Of a stretch of DNA of 64,000 bases, positions 1-9,085 are shown piece by piece (position 1 is the stretch's first letter; every line of letters starts with the position of its first letter). The stretch is from Rhizobium bangladeshense. GTDB taxonomy: Bacteria > Pseudomonadota > Alphaproteobacteria > Rhizobiales > Rhizobiaceae. The stretch lies in NCBI RefSeq assembly GCF_001662075.1, contig NZ_LYPL01000005.1:1-64000 (forward strand), in the 5' to 3' direction. Made by a program: the position numbers and the translations under genes. The notes beneath the pieces are model-generated. The model was given only the letters and a program-made list of their open reading frames with translations. It ran no database searches and had not been told where the DNA came from.

Positions 1-92
1 CGATGATCGCCGCCGTTCCGACGCTCATCGTCTATATCCTCGCCGGCCGCTACTTCGTGCGTGGCCTGATGGCGGGCGCAGTCAAAGGGTAA
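1..92 (+). CDS. Sugar ABC transporter permease, C-terminal end (partial)
   Basis: Only the last 30 or so codons are present, ending at the TAA at 90-92. The tail ends in YFVRGLMAGAVKG, the usual C-terminus of MalG/UgpE-type inner-membrane permeases of carbohydrate importers. The ATPase gene starts 3 bases further on, so the two are co-transcribed. The rest of the importer (partner permease and binding protein) should lie to the left of the window. Confidence 0.8.
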   Translation, partial: MIAAVPTLIVYILAGRYFVRGLMAGAVKG

Positions 93-95
93 GTC

Positions 96-1211
96 ATGGC
101 CTTCCTGGAAATCTCCGGTCTCAGAAAACGCTTCGGCGCCGTCGACATCCTCAAGGGCATCGATCTCGAACTTGAAAAGGGCGGCTTCCTGGTGCTGGTC
201 GGCCCGTCCGGCTGCGGCAAGTCGACCCTGCTCAACACCATTGCCGGGCTGGAGACGATCACGTCGGGCGATATCCGCATCGACGGGCGCGATATCAGCC
301 GCCTGCACCCGTCCAAGCGCGATATCGCCATGGTGTTCCAGTCCTATGCGCTCTATCCGAACATGACGGTGGCGGGCAACATCGCCTTCGGCATGGAGAT
401 CCGCGGCGTGCCGAAGGAGGAGCGGGCCAGGGCGATCAAACAGGTCTCCGACATGCTGCAGATCGGCCATCTGCTCGACCGCAAGCCGTCGCAGCTGTCC
501 GGCGGCCAGCGCCAGCGCGTCGCCATGGGCCGGGCGCTGGTGCGCAATCCGCAGGTCTTCCTGTTCGACGAGCCGCTCTCCAATCTCGATGCCAAGCTGC
601 GCGTCGACATGCGCACCGAGATCAAGCGGCTGCATCAGCGCATGGGCACCACCTTCGTCTATGTCACCCACGACCAGATCGAGGCGATGACGCTGGCGAC
701 CAAGATCGCCGTGCTGAAGGACGGGGTGCTGCAGCAGTTCGGCACGCCGGCCGAGATCTATAACAGCCCCGCCAATCTCTTCGTCGCCGACTTCATGGGC
801 TCGCCGGCGATGAACCTGCTCAATGCCACCGTCGAGGCCGGCGCTGCCGGGCTTGCCGTGTCGCTGGAGCGGCCGAATGGCGCCGCGCTGAGGCTGCCTG
901 TGGTCGCCGGCGCCAACGGTCTCTCGGCCTATGCCGGCAAGCAGGTGATCTTCGGGATCCGCCCGGAAGCGCTGACCGATCCGGACGGCGCCGACCGCAA
1001 GGCGCGCTCGCTGACTGAGGACGATTGCCTGATCGAGGTCGTCGAACCGGCCGGCTCCGACACCTTCGCCGTCACCAAGCTCGGCGGCAAATCCGTCGTC
1101 GCCCGCCTGCGCGCCGATACCGGCATCGCGCCGGGACAAAACACCCGCCTGGCCTTCAATCTCGACAAGGCCGTGTTCTTCGATCCAGACAGCCAGATGC
1201 GAATTGCGTGA
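96..1211 (+). CDS. Sugar ABC transporter ATP-binding protein (MalK/UgpC family)
   Basis: Cytoplasmic ATPase of a binding-protein-dependent carbohydrate importer, 371 aa, the normal length. Walker [10 protein letters not shown] lies near residue 36, the signature LSGGQRQRV near 134, Walker [13 protein letters not shown] near 155 and the H-loop YVTHDQ near 190. Residues after about 240 form the TOBE regulatory domain typical of MalK/UgpC proteins. It starts 3 bases after the permease stop, so it closes that operon. Its 3' end converges on the GH2 gene with only 6 bases between the stops. Substrate unknown; the neighbouring beta-galactosidase-like gene makes a galactoside plausible (inference). 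Confidence 0.93.
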   Translation: MAFLEISGLRKRFGAVDILKGIDLELEKGGFLVLVGPSGCGKSTLLNTIAGLETITSGDIRIDGRDISRLHPSKRDIAMVFQSYALYPNMTVAGNIAFGMEIRGVPKEERARAIKQVSDMLQIGHLLDRKPSQLSGGQRQRVAMGRALVRNPQVFLFDEPLSNLDAKLRVDMRTEIKRLHQRMGTTFVYVTHDQIEAMTLATKIAVLKDGVLQQFGTPAEIYNSPANLFVADFMGSPAMNLLNATVEAGAAGLAVSLERPNGAALRLPVVAGANGLSAYAGKQVIFGIRPEALTDPDGADRKARSLTEDDCLIEVVEPAGSDTFAVTKLGGKSVVARLRADTGIAPGQNTRLAFNLDKAVFFDPDSQMRIA

Positions 1212-1217
1212 TGGCCG

Positions 1218-3464
1218 TCAGGCGGCGGCCGTCACAGTAAGGGTCACCGGCGCGAAACGCGAGGAGATCGCTTCGACGGTGATCTCGCCGACAAGACCCG
1301 TCGCCTCCAGCCAGAAGCCGGCGGTGCCGCCCTGCAGCGGCACATTGGTCGGGCCGACGATTTTTCCGGGTCCATGCACTTTCAGCGCAATGCTGTCGTT
1401 CATGAAGGGCAGGCGCTGGCCGCATTGGTCGAGGGCGCGGATGATGATGCGGGTGTTGTCGCGTTCCCGGGCTTTCAGCGTGTGGCTGTCGGCGACGATT
1501 TCCAGCGTCGTCGGCAGAGGATCGGCGGCAAACGTCAGGCTCGCCACCGGCTCGCCGCCGATATAACCGGTCAAGGTGCCGTCGATCCATTCAAGACCCC
1601 AGGTGCCGAGCTCGTCGGCAGTGAAGTGGCGATGATCGAGCACGACGGGCGGATGCGGCAGATGCGGATAATTCTCGCGGTCGGGGCCGATGCGCTTGCT
1701 GAGCCCGCCATATTGCAGTTCCACCTCGTCGCAATTGGTCAGGATGATCAGCGGCAGCACGCCGCCGATATTACGCTCGCCGCGGGCCCAGAAGGTCACC
1801 GGCTTCATGACGATCTCGTCGGACGGGTCGCACTGGCTGATATAGGCATAGGCGGCGAATTTCGGCTCGCGGAACATGTCCATGACGCCGTGATAGCAGA
1901 TGCGGTCGCCCGAGCCGAAATCCTTGTGGGTGTTGTAATCGAACATGCACCAGCCGATCGCGCCCGAGATATCGGGGTCGCCATAGGCGGCATTCAGCAC
2001 CTCCAGGTGACGGCGTACATGCTCAGCTTGGCGCTGCTCCTGGTCATAGATCTTCGTCGGGTGCATGTGGCCGTTGAACTCGGTGATGAGGTACGGCACT
2101 TTGCGGGACAGGCCGGTGTTCTCCTGCTGACCGCGTAACACGGTTCGCGGGCGGTTGGCGCCCGGCAGTTCCTCGTTGCCGAGGATGAAGTCGTTCATCG
2201 TATAGACGTCTTCGAGCAGCTCGCTCTCGGTGATGTAACGCACGCCGCCGGTCTGGCGGGTGCTGTCGAGCTCGCGGGCGAGGCGATTGGTCTCGGCGTA
2301 AAAATCGTGATTATCCTGAGACTCGTTGATGCGCACGCCCCAGATGACGATCGAGGGATGGTTCCAGTCACGCTCGATCATGCGGCGGACGTTTTCGATC
2401 GATTCCTTCTGCCAGTCGGCATCGCCGATATGCTGCCAGCCGGGGATCTCCTCGAAGACCAGCAGGCCGATCGCATCGCAGCGGTCGAGGAACCATTTCG
2501 ACTGCGGATAATGCGAGGTGCGGACGATATTGCACTTCAGCACCGTCTTCATAATGTCGGCGTCGCGCTCCTGGGCGGAGCGGCCGGCGGCATAACCGAC
2601 ATAGGGGAAGGACTGATGACGGTTGAGGCCGCGCAGCTTGAGCGGCCTGCCGTTCAAGAGGAAACCTTCCGGCGTGAATTCGGCGGTGCGGAAGCCGAAG
2701 CGGGAGGAGACGCGGTCGGAACCGTGCTCGGTCCGGAGCTCGACAGTGACCTCGTAGAGCGTGGGGTCGGTGATGTCCCAGAGCGTCATGCCGGTGAGGC
2801 CGCCGAAGGAAAGCCTGGTGCGGTCGCCGATCGTCTCGGTTGCTGCGGTGGCGATCACCGTGCCGTCTGAATGCTTCAGCGTGGCGGTGACGGTCGCCGA
2901 GAAGCTGCGGCCCTCGGGATTGGCGATATCGACGCGCACGGTTGCCGACTTTTCCAGGGCAAGGACGTCCGTGGTTTCGATCTTCAGATTGCGGATCGAC
3001 ACCGGGTCGGTGACCTTCAGCCAGACGTCGCGATAGATGCCGGCATAAGTGAGATAATCGATGCGACCGCCGAAGGGTGGAATGGTAGGGTTTTCGCTGC
3101 CGTCGATCTTGACGGTAATGAGGTTCTCGCCCTTGAGGAGCTTGCCGGTGAGGCGGGCCTCGAAGGGTGTGTAGCCGTCCTTGTGGGCGATGATTTCTTC
3201 GCCGTTCAGATAGACGACGCTGTCGGCCATGGCGGCGTCGAACACGAGCGAGACCTCGCGGTCCTCGAATTCCGGCAGCCAGCGCAGCATCTTCTGATAG
3301 GTGAAGGCGCGCTGGTAGCTGGTCTCGTCGAAATAGTTGAAGGGCAGTTCGACGGCGGTATGCGGCAGACTGACCGATTTGGCGGGGTCGAAGCTTTCGA
3401 GCAGGCGCTGCCCGAAGCCCTCATGGAAACTCCAGCCTTCGTTGAAGGAAACGACGGAACGCAT
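1218..3464 (-). CDS. Glycoside hydrolase family 2, beta-galactosidase-like
   Basis: A 748-aa retaining glycosidase with the GH2 layout: N-terminal jelly-roll sugar-binding domain (about 1-180), immunoglobulin-like domain (about 185-285), TIM barrel (about 290-590) and a C-terminal beta domain. The barrel contains WGVRINESQDN, carrying the acid/base Glu of the NE motif, and LITEFNGH with the nucleophile Glu. No secretion signal is seen, so it should act in the cytoplasm on imported oligosaccharide. The length fits the rhizobial LacZ-type group, shorter than E. coli LacZ. Beta-glucuronidase or another GH2 specificity cannot be excluded. It is probably the last gene of the minus-strand group that begins at 6798, after a 255-base gap. 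Confidence 0.85.
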   Translation of the reverse strand: MRSVVSFNEGWSFHEGFGQRLLESFDPAKSVSLPHTAVELPFNYFDETSYQRAFTYQKMLRWLPEFEDREVSLVFDAAMADSVVYLNGEEIIAHKDGYTPFEARLTGKLLKGENLITVKIDGSENPTIPPFGGRIDYLTYAGIYRDVWLKVTDPVSIRNLKIETTDVLALEKSATVRVDIANPEGRSFSATVTATLKHSDGTVIATAATETIGDRTRLSFGGLTGMTLWDITDPTLYEVTVELRTEHGSDRVSSRFGFRTAEFTPEGFLLNGRPLKLRGLNRHQSFPYVGYAAGRSAQERDADIMKTVLKCNIVRTSHYPQSKWFLDRCDAIGLLVFEEIPGWQHIGDADWQKESIENVRRMIERDWNHPSIVIWGVRINESQDNHDFYAETNRLARELDSTRQTGGVRYITESELLEDVYTMNDFILGNEELPGANRPRTVLRGQQENTGLSRKVPYLITEFNGHMHPTKIYDQEQRQAEHVRRHLEVLNAAYGDPDISGAIGWCMFDYNTHKDFGSGDRICYHGVMDMFREPKFAAYAYISQCDPSDEIVMKPVTFWARGERNIGGVLPLIILTNCDEVELQYGGLSKRIGPDRENYPHLPHPPVVLDHRHFTADELGTWGLEWIDGTLTGYIGGEPVASLTFAADPLPTTLEIVADSHTLKARERDNTRIIIRALDQCGQRLPFMNDSIALKVHGPGKIVGPTNVPLQGGTAGFWLEATGLVGEITVEAISSRFAPVTLTVTAAA

Positions 3465-3570
3465 CTCAGGCTCTCCCGGTCATGGCATCAGAAGTGGTGC
3501 GCCGCCCTTCGGCGCGTGAAAATCGGGTCATCGGAACATCCCTTCTTGATGCAATGGATCTGCGGGCAGC

Positions 3571-3623
3571 CAGAACAGGATGGTTGTCCGAAACCGCTCA
3601 CAGACTTCTGCCTCACGCTCTGA
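3571..3623. repeat. Degenerate copy of a rhizobial intergenic palindromic repeat
   Basis: The stretch begins CAGAACAGGATGG and continues with CCGAAACCGCTCACAG and ends CTCACGCTCTGA. These blocks match, in the same order, the better preserved element at 57551-57663 (TAGAACAGGATGA, CCCGAAAACCGCTCACAC, CATCATGCTCTGA). It lies in the 254-base gap between the lactonase and GH2 genes, which otherwise holds nothing I recognise. Confidence 0.5.
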
Positions 3624-3718
3624 AGCACGCACATCGAATCTCATTCGTGTGACGCGCTTTAGCCTTTTTTATGCAAGTCGTCATCCCGGAACGGCGATCT
3701 TCAAGCCGGTCCTGATCC

Positions 3719-4630
3719 TCACGGAAATTGGGCGCCGTTGGTCTTCGTATAGATCGAATAGACCGAGCGCGTCGCGGTGATGAAGAGTCGGTTTTTCTTG
3801 GGGCCGCCGAAGGTGAGGTTGGAGACCGTCTGCGGCACCCTGATCTTGCCGAGGAGCGTGCCGTCGGGCGAAAAGCAATGAACGCCGTCGCCGGCACTCG
3901 TCCAGAGATTGCCGCTGACATCGAGGCGGAAGCCGTCGGGATTGCCGACATCGAGGCTGCAGAAATAGCGGCTGTTTGCGAGCTTCCTGCCGTCGACGAC
4001 GTCGAAAACTCTTATATGGCGCGGCACGACATGTTTTGCCGAGCCGGAATCGGCGATATAGAATTTCGTCTCGTCGGGCGAGAAGGCAAGGCCGTTCGGC
4101 TGGATGAAATCCTCGACGACGGCCTCGATTGCGCCGCTTGAAGGGTCGATCCGGTAAACGTTTCGTGTCGGCTGCTCGGGATCGGCCTTGTGGCCCTCGT
4201 AGTCCGACAGGATGCCGTAGGTCGGATCGGTGAACCAGATCCCGCCATCGGAATGGACGACGACATCGTTCGGCGAGTTCAGCCGTTTGCCCTTGTAGCT
4301 GTCGGCGAGAACGGTGATGCTGCCGTCGATCTCGGTGCGGGTGACGCGGCGGCCGCCATGTTCGCAGGAGATAAGCCGGCCCTGCCGGTCACGGGTGTTG
4401 CCGTTGACGTAGTTGGAGGGCGAGCGGAAGACGGAGACCGTACCGTCGGGCGTCCAGCGCATCATGCGCTCGTTCGGGATATCGCTCCAGAGCAGGCAGT
4501 TCAGATCGGAAAACCAGACCGGCCCCTCCGTCCAGCGGCAGCCGGAATAGAGCTCCTCAAGGGCTGCGCTGCCGATAGCCAACGCGCCGAAACGTTCATC
4601 GCGGATGTCATAAAGCGGATTGTCGGCCAC
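3719..4630 (-). CDS. SMP-30/gluconolactonase/LRE family lactonase
   Basis: A 303-aa six-bladed beta-propeller hydrolase. Family hallmarks are the early metal-ligand segment EGPVWF (near residue 37), SPNDVVVHSDGGIWFTDPTYGI with the conserved Asn, and the later FYIADSG with the catalytic Asp region. Such enzymes hydrolyse sugar lactones to aldonic acids in the cytoplasm. It sits on the minus strand 94 bases after an SDR dehydrogenase, so an oxidise-then-hydrolyse pair (sugar to lactone to aldonate) is likely. Galactonolactone is a reasonable guess because a beta-galactosidase-like gene follows and galactonate dehydratase lies at 9575, but the substrate is inferred. Confidence 0.88.
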   Translation of the reverse strand: MADNPLYDIRDERFGALAIGSAALEELYSGCRWTEGPVWFSDLNCLLWSDIPNERMMRWTPDGTVSVFRSPSNYVNGNTRDRQGRLISCEHGGRRVTRTEIDGSITVLADSYKGKRLNSPNDVVVHSDGGIWFTDPTYGILSDYEGHKADPEQPTRNVYRIDPSSGAIEAVVEDFIQPNGLAFSPDETKFYIADSGSAKHVVPRHIRVFDVVDGRKLANSRYFCSLDVGNPDGFRLDVSGNLWTSAGDGVHCFSPDGTLLGKIRVPQTVSNLTFGGPKKNRLFITATRSVYSIYTKTNGAQFP

Positions 4631-4723
4631 GCCAGTTCCTCCCTGAATATGCCGTCACTTTCCTAGCGACAAACGGAGGGAGGTGCCAGAGCCCGACGTT
4701 CGGAAATGCCAGGCTCCAGTTTT

Positions 4724-5545
4724 TCAGAGGGCGGCGACCGGATGCGGCGAGCCGTCGTAAGCCCCCCAGATCGACTGGTCGAAGCAGATGACCGAGCCGG
4801 TCATCAACCCGGATTCGGCCGACGACAGGTAAGCGCAGGCGCGCGCAACCTCATGCGGATCGACGAGGCGGCCGAAGGGCTGGCTGGCCGCCGCCTTCTC
4901 CAGCCAGTCAGCGGGGGCATCGTGATATTCGCGCTGGATGCGGTCCTCGCCTTCGGACGCCATCCAGCCGATATTGAGGCCGTTGACGCGGATGCGGTTG
5001 CGCAGCAGCGCATAGGCGGTGTTCTTCGTCAGCGTTTCGAGCGCGCCCTTGGAGGCGCAATAGGCGGCGATGAAGGGTTGGCCGGCTTTGGCCGACATCG
5101 AGCCGATATTGACGATGGTGCCTTCGGTCTTTTCGCGGCGCATGACCTTCACCGTCTCCTGCATCAGGAAGAACGGCGCCCGCACATTGACGGCGAACAT
5201 GGCGTCGAAGAGTTCTGGACTGGTGTCGAGGATGGTGCCGCGATCGGTGATGGCTGCGGCATTGACCAGCGCGTCGACACGGCCGAAGGCGTCGTCACAG
5301 GCGTACACGACATTCTGCGCGTCTTCGACCTTGCCGAGGTCAGCCTTGACATAGACGACCCGCGCGTCGGTGGCGGCGGAAATCTCCGCGGCCTTTGCCT
5401 TGCCCTTGGCTTCGTTGCGGCCGCAAATGATGACGCCTGCCGCACCGCGTTCGGCAAAGAGACGGGCAATGGTGGCGCCCAAGCCCTGCGTGCCGCCGGT
5501 GACGATGGCGATCTTGCCGTCGAGACGGCTATGGTCTGTGCTCAT
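4724..5545 (-). CDS. SDR family NAD(P)-dependent oxidoreductase
   Basis: Classical short-chain dehydrogenase of 273 aa. The cofactor loop TGGTQGLG lies at about residues 16-23, the NAAA motif near 97, the catalytic Ser in NIGSMS near 148 and the YCASK Tyr-Lys pair near 162. It lies between the dioxygenase gene (72 bases upstream) and the lactonase gene, in the same direction, so it is probably the second gene of a three- or four-gene operon. By context it could oxidise a sugar at C1 to a lactone, but SDR substrates cannot be read from sequence. Confidence 0.88.
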   Translation of the reverse strand: MSTDHSRLDGKIAIVTGGTQGLGATIARLFAERGAAGVIICGRNEAKGKAKAAEISAATDARVVYVKADLGKVEDAQNVVYACDDAFGRVDALVNAAAITDRGTILDTSPELFDAMFAVNVRAPFFLMQETVKVMRREKTEGTIVNIGSMSAKAGQPFIAAYCASKGALETLTKNTAYALLRNRIRVNGLNIGWMASEGEDRIQREYHDAPADWLEKAAASQPFGRLVDPHEVARACAYLSSAESGLMTGSVICFDQSIWGAYDGSPHPVAAL

Positions 5546-5616
5546 GGGGTTCCTCCTTGGTAATGATGGGCGAACCGCCTCCCGCGCGTGCGGGTGCGGG
5601 GGCTCCGGTTTCCACG

Positions 5617-6798
5617 TCAGCTCAATTTCTTCCGCGCCTGCTCGGCAAGCGCTGCCGTAAAGGCTTCCTCGCTCCAGCCCTCCCTTAGCGCCTCGTGCAT
5701 CAGCTGTGCCTGCGTCTTCGGGGCCAGGCCGCCGAGCGGCGGGTCGCGGTCGAGATTGGTGGGGAAGGAATAACCCTCGGCACAGGCGGCGACGGCGTTG
5801 GCGATGTCATCGGGGGAGAGCCTGCCCTGCAAGGTCTTCAGGGCGGGAAAGAGCTTGGCGCTCATTATTTCGCGGTTGACGGTTTCCATGGCCCGGCCGA
5901 AGGCCGAGGAGACTTGCAGGAGGTTGGCGACGCGCTTGATATCGGTCGAGCGGTTGGTGCCGGCAGCATGGAAGAGGGCGGGATTGAAGAAGACGACGTC
6001 GCCCTTTTCGAGCGGCAGCTGCACGTGGCTGGCTTCGAAATAATCGCGGAACTCCTGGCGCTTCAGCGCGAGATAACCCGGCACATAGGTCTGGCTATGC
6101 GGTAGGAAGAGCGTCGGGCCGCTTTCGAGCGGCATGTCGCAATGGGCGACCGCGCCCTGCAGCGTCAGCACCGGCGAAAGCCGGTGCACATGCGCCGGAA
6201 ACTGCTCGACCACCTGAGACGACTGGAAGCCGAGATGGTAGTCGCGATGTGCCGATTGCGCGGCGCCGCCCGGATTGACGCGGTTGACCTGCGCCGTCAT
6301 CTGGTAGCCTGGGCCGAGCCAGGCTTCGCTTGCCAGAGCAATGATGGCATTGCCGTAATATTCGCCGAAATTTTCAGGATCGGCGAGGCAATGCTTCTCC
6401 AGGGAATTCCAGATACGGTCGTTCGCGCCGGGCTTGGCGAAGTGGTCGCCGCCGCCGGTCGAGGTGCGATGCTGCTCCTCGATGATCGCATCGAAGATGG
6501 CGCTGGCGCGGTCGATGATGCCGGTATCCTCGTAAGCATGTTTGAATACCACGACGCCGGGGCCGTCGCCGAAGGCCTCGCAGATTTCGGCCAGCAGAGC
6601 GCGCCGGTCTTCAGCTACCGCCGCCATCACCTTGCGGCTGTCATAAATCAGGATGTTTTTCTCGACCGCTGACGCGGTGGGGTAATCGGCAAGCGCGGTC
6701 GTCTTTTCCGCAAGACGGCGAAAATCGGCAAGATCGCAGACATCTTCGGAGAGCCAGACACGGTCGGCGCGCAATTTCTGCTGGTTATCGGTTTTCAT
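5617..6798 (-). CDS. Phytanoyl-CoA dioxygenase (PhyH) family protein
   Basis: A 393-aa protein of the Fe(II)/2-oxoglutarate oxygenase superfamily. It has the HxD iron ligands in SAHRDYHLGFQ (about residue 190) and the distal His in NPALFHAAGTNRS (about residue 285), plus a following Arg suited to bind 2-oxoglutarate. The start at 6798 (MKTDNQQ) is preferred over one 10 codons upstream because GGGAGGAG stands 5-6 bases before it. It heads the minus-strand group dioxygenase-SDR-lactonase-GH2. Family members hydroxylate or oxidatively cleave small molecules; the substrate here is unknown. Confidence 0.85.
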   Translation of the reverse strand: MKTDNQQKLRADRVWLSEDVCDLADFRRLAEKTTALADYPTASAVEKNILIYDSRKVMAAVAEDRRALLAEICEAFGDGPGVVVFKHAYEDTGIIDRASAIFDAIIEEQHRTSTGGGDHFAKPGANDRIWNSLEKHCLADPENFGEYYGNAIIALASEAWLGPGYQMTAQVNRVNPGGAAQSAHRDYHLGFQSSQVVEQFPAHVHRLSPVLTLQGAVAHCDMPLESGPTLFLPHSQTYVPGYLALKRQEFRDYFEASHVQLPLEKGDVVFFNPALFHAAGTNRSTDIKRVANLLQVSSAFGRAMETVNREIMSAKLFPALKTLQGRLSPDDIANAVAACAEGYSFPTNLDRDPPLGGLAPKTQAQLMHEALREGWSEEAFTAALAEQARKKLS

Positions 6799-6982
6799 CC
6801 AGGCTCCTCCCTGTTTTCGATGAGTCACTATACGCCGCGATGCGAGGTGATGTAGATCAGGAATCCATCAAAAGCCCATTGCCTTGCTGTCGGCGGTTGA
6901 AATCATCACGCCCTACAACATGCCCGGCGGCGATTGAGCCAATCGGATTTCCATCGAGGCCGGATTTGGGCTAAAGCTTGAT

Positions 6983-8221
6983 ATGAGCGAGGTAAGCGGC
7001 ATGGATTACAGCGACGTCAGCACGATTGCGGCCTGGGTTACGGAGCAGGGACTGAAGGGCGTTTCGGAAGCCGAACTCATGACCGGTTTTTGCGCGGCCT
7101 GCCGCAAGGCCGGCCTGCCACTCGACCGCGGCTTGGCGCTGATGGATACACTGCACCCCGTGCATGAAGGCCGCGCCTTCCGCTGGGACAGTGTGGAGGA
7201 GATCCAAGCCGAATTCGAGTATGGTCCAACGAGTTCGGGCGAAGCGGCGGCGAATTGGCAGCGCTCGGCCTTCTACCATCTTTGGTCGGGCAACGAGCGG
7301 GAGGTGCGCCGACGTCTGGGCTTCGGCGATCCGATCGATTTCGCCATGCTCGACAAGATCGCCGAAGCCGGCCATACGGATTTCGTGGCGATGATGCATC
7401 GTTTCAGCGAAGCCGGCACGATCGGCGAAATGGATTGCTTTTTCTCGCATTTCGCAACCAAACACCCGCAAGGTTTTTCCGATCACGATCTCGCCATTCT
7501 GCGCAAGCTGGTGCCGGTGCTCGGTTTGGCGATCAAGTGCATCGCGCTCGGACGCATCGCCCGCACCATCGCGGAAGTCTATCTCGGCGAGGATGCGGCG
7601 CGCCAGGTGATGGAAGGCAAGATCAGCCGCGGCAAATCGGAGCGGATTTCGGCGGCCCTCTGGTTTTCCGATCTCCTGAACTACACCAAGATCTCCGATC
7701 GCGTGCCGCCGGAGGAAATCATCCCGCTGCTCAACGATTACAGCGAGGTGGCGATCTCGGCGATCCACGAGGCCGGCGGCAATGTGCTGAAGCTGATCGG
7801 CGACGGCGTGCTGGCCATATTCAAAGGCGAGGTGCCGGCCGAGACCTGCCGGGCGGCGCTCAGCGCCGAATCGCTGCTGCGGGAAAAGCTCGTCACCCTG
7901 AATGCCGCGCGCGCGGCCGATGGCAGGCCGACGACGGACGTCTATATTGGTCTGCATATCGGCGATGTCTTCTACGGCAATATTGGCAGCCAGGACCGGC
8001 TGGACTTCACCGTCATCGGCCCCGCCGTTAACGAAGTCAGCCGGATTGCCTCGATGTGCCGTTCGGTCGATCTCAACCTGTTGATCTCCTCCGATTTTGC
8101 TGCGGCCATTCCGGAGGAAGAGCGCGCCGCGCTCGCCTGCGTAGGGCGTTATGCGTTGCGCGGAGTGCAGCGCGCACAGGAACTCTACACCTTGGACAAC
8201 GCACGGCTGGCAGCCGACTGA
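6983..8221 (+). CDS. Class III adenylate cyclase
   Basis: 412 aa. The C-terminal half (about 220-405) is a complete class III cyclase domain. The metal Asp residues are in WFSDLLNYT and LIGDGVLAIF, the adenine-selecting Lys is in NVLKLIGDG, the partner Asp is in LDFTVIGPAVN, and the transition-state Asn and Arg are in VNEVSRI. All residues needed for cAMP formation by a homodimer are present. The first 215 residues have no membrane segment and no domain I recognise; they presumably carry a sensor. It is a single gene, convergent with the SDR gene at 8240. The start could also be the Met at 7001. Confidence 0.88.
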   Translation: MSEVSGMDYSDVSTIAAWVTEQGLKGVSEAELMTGFCAACRKAGLPLDRGLALMDTLHPVHEGRAFRWDSVEEIQAEFEYGPTSSGEAAANWQRSAFYHLWSGNEREVRRRLGFGDPIDFAMLDKIAEAGHTDFVAMMHRFSEAGTIGEMDCFFSHFATKHPQGFSDHDLAILRKLVPVLGLAIKCIALGRIARTIAEVYLGEDAARQVMEGKISRGKSERISAALWFSDLLNYTKISDRVPPEEIIPLLNDYSEVAISAIHEAGGNVLKLIGDGVLAIFKGEVPAETCRAALSAESLLREKLVTLNAARAADGRPTTDVYIGLHIGDVFYGNIGSQDRLDFTVIGPAVNEVSRIASMCRSVDLNLLISSDFAAAIPEEERAALACVGRYALRGVQRAQELYTLDNARLAAD

Positions 8222-8239
8222 CCGTCTAACGACGCGCGG

Positions 8240-9019
8240 CTATCGCAGCAGGCCCTGGCCGCCGTCGATCCAGATCGGAGTGCCGGTAATGTGCCGGGCG
8301 CGCTCGGAGGCGAGGAAGAGGATGGTTTCAGCGACATCCTCGCTCTTGCCCGCCTTACCGCCAGCGATCGGGATATCGCCTTCCGGCCAGATGACCGGAA
8401 CCTCGGTTTCTTCACGACCACGACTGGCGGTATTGGCATTGATATTGGTTTCGATCTCGCCGGGGCAGACGGCATTGACGCGGATGTCGTGTCGCCCGAG
8501 TTCCAGAGCGAGTTGCTGGACCATCGCGACCTGGCCGGCCTTGGAGGCGGTGTAGGCGGTGGCGCCCGGCGTGGTAAAGGTGCGGGTGCCGTTGATCGAG
8601 GAGACGACGATAATCGAACCGCCGCGTTGCTTCAAATGCGGAACCGTCAGATGCAGGGTCAGATAGGTGCCGCGCAGATTGACGGCGATCGTTTTGTCCC
8701 ACTCGTCCGGTTTCAGATCGTCGATCGGTGCCCAGACGCCGTTGATCCCGGCATTGGCGACGACGATGTCCAGGCCCTCGAAGGTATTGGTGAGTTTCTG
8801 CACCGCGGCTCGCATTTGAGCCTCGTCGCTGGTATCGGCCGTCAGCGCGATCGCCTCTCCGCCGGCCGACTTGATCTCGGCGCAGGTCTTTTCGACTTCG
8901 TCTGCCGTCCGGCTCAAAGCAGCGACCCTTGCTCCCTCGGCAGCGAGCTTCAACGCGGCTGCCTTGCCGATGCCGGAACCGGCGCCCGTTACCAACGCGA
9001 TCTTTCCCTTCAGCTCCAT
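8240..9019 (-). CDS. SDR family oxidoreductase
   Basis: A 259-aa classical SDR beginning MELKGKIALVTGAG, with TGAGSGIG as the dinucleotide loop, NAG near residue 90, Ser in VVSSING near 140, YTASK near 157, and the C-terminal WIDGGQG tail. The start at 9019 is chosen because AAGGAGAG lies 5 bases upstream; the reading frame extends 11 codons further without a ribosome binding site. It stands alone on the minus strand, 66 bases from the DoxX gene. Substrate unknown. Confidence 0.87.
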   Translation of the reverse strand: MELKGKIALVTGAGSGIGKAAALKLAAEGARVAALSRTADEVEKTCAEIKSAGGEAIALTADTSDEAQMRAAVQKLTNTFEGLDIVVANAGINGVWAPIDDLKPDEWDKTIAVNLRGTYLTLHLTVPHLKQRGGSIIVVSSINGTRTFTTPGATAYTASKAGQVAMVQQLALELGRHDIRVNAVCPGEIETNINANTASRGREETEVPVIWPEGDIPIAGGKAGKSEDVAETILFLASERARHITGTPIWIDGGQGLLR

Positions 9020-9085
9020 GGACGCTCTCCTTGACGTTCTGCCGTATGCCAATGTACGGCGCGGCAGTTGGTTCCGGATGAGCGC

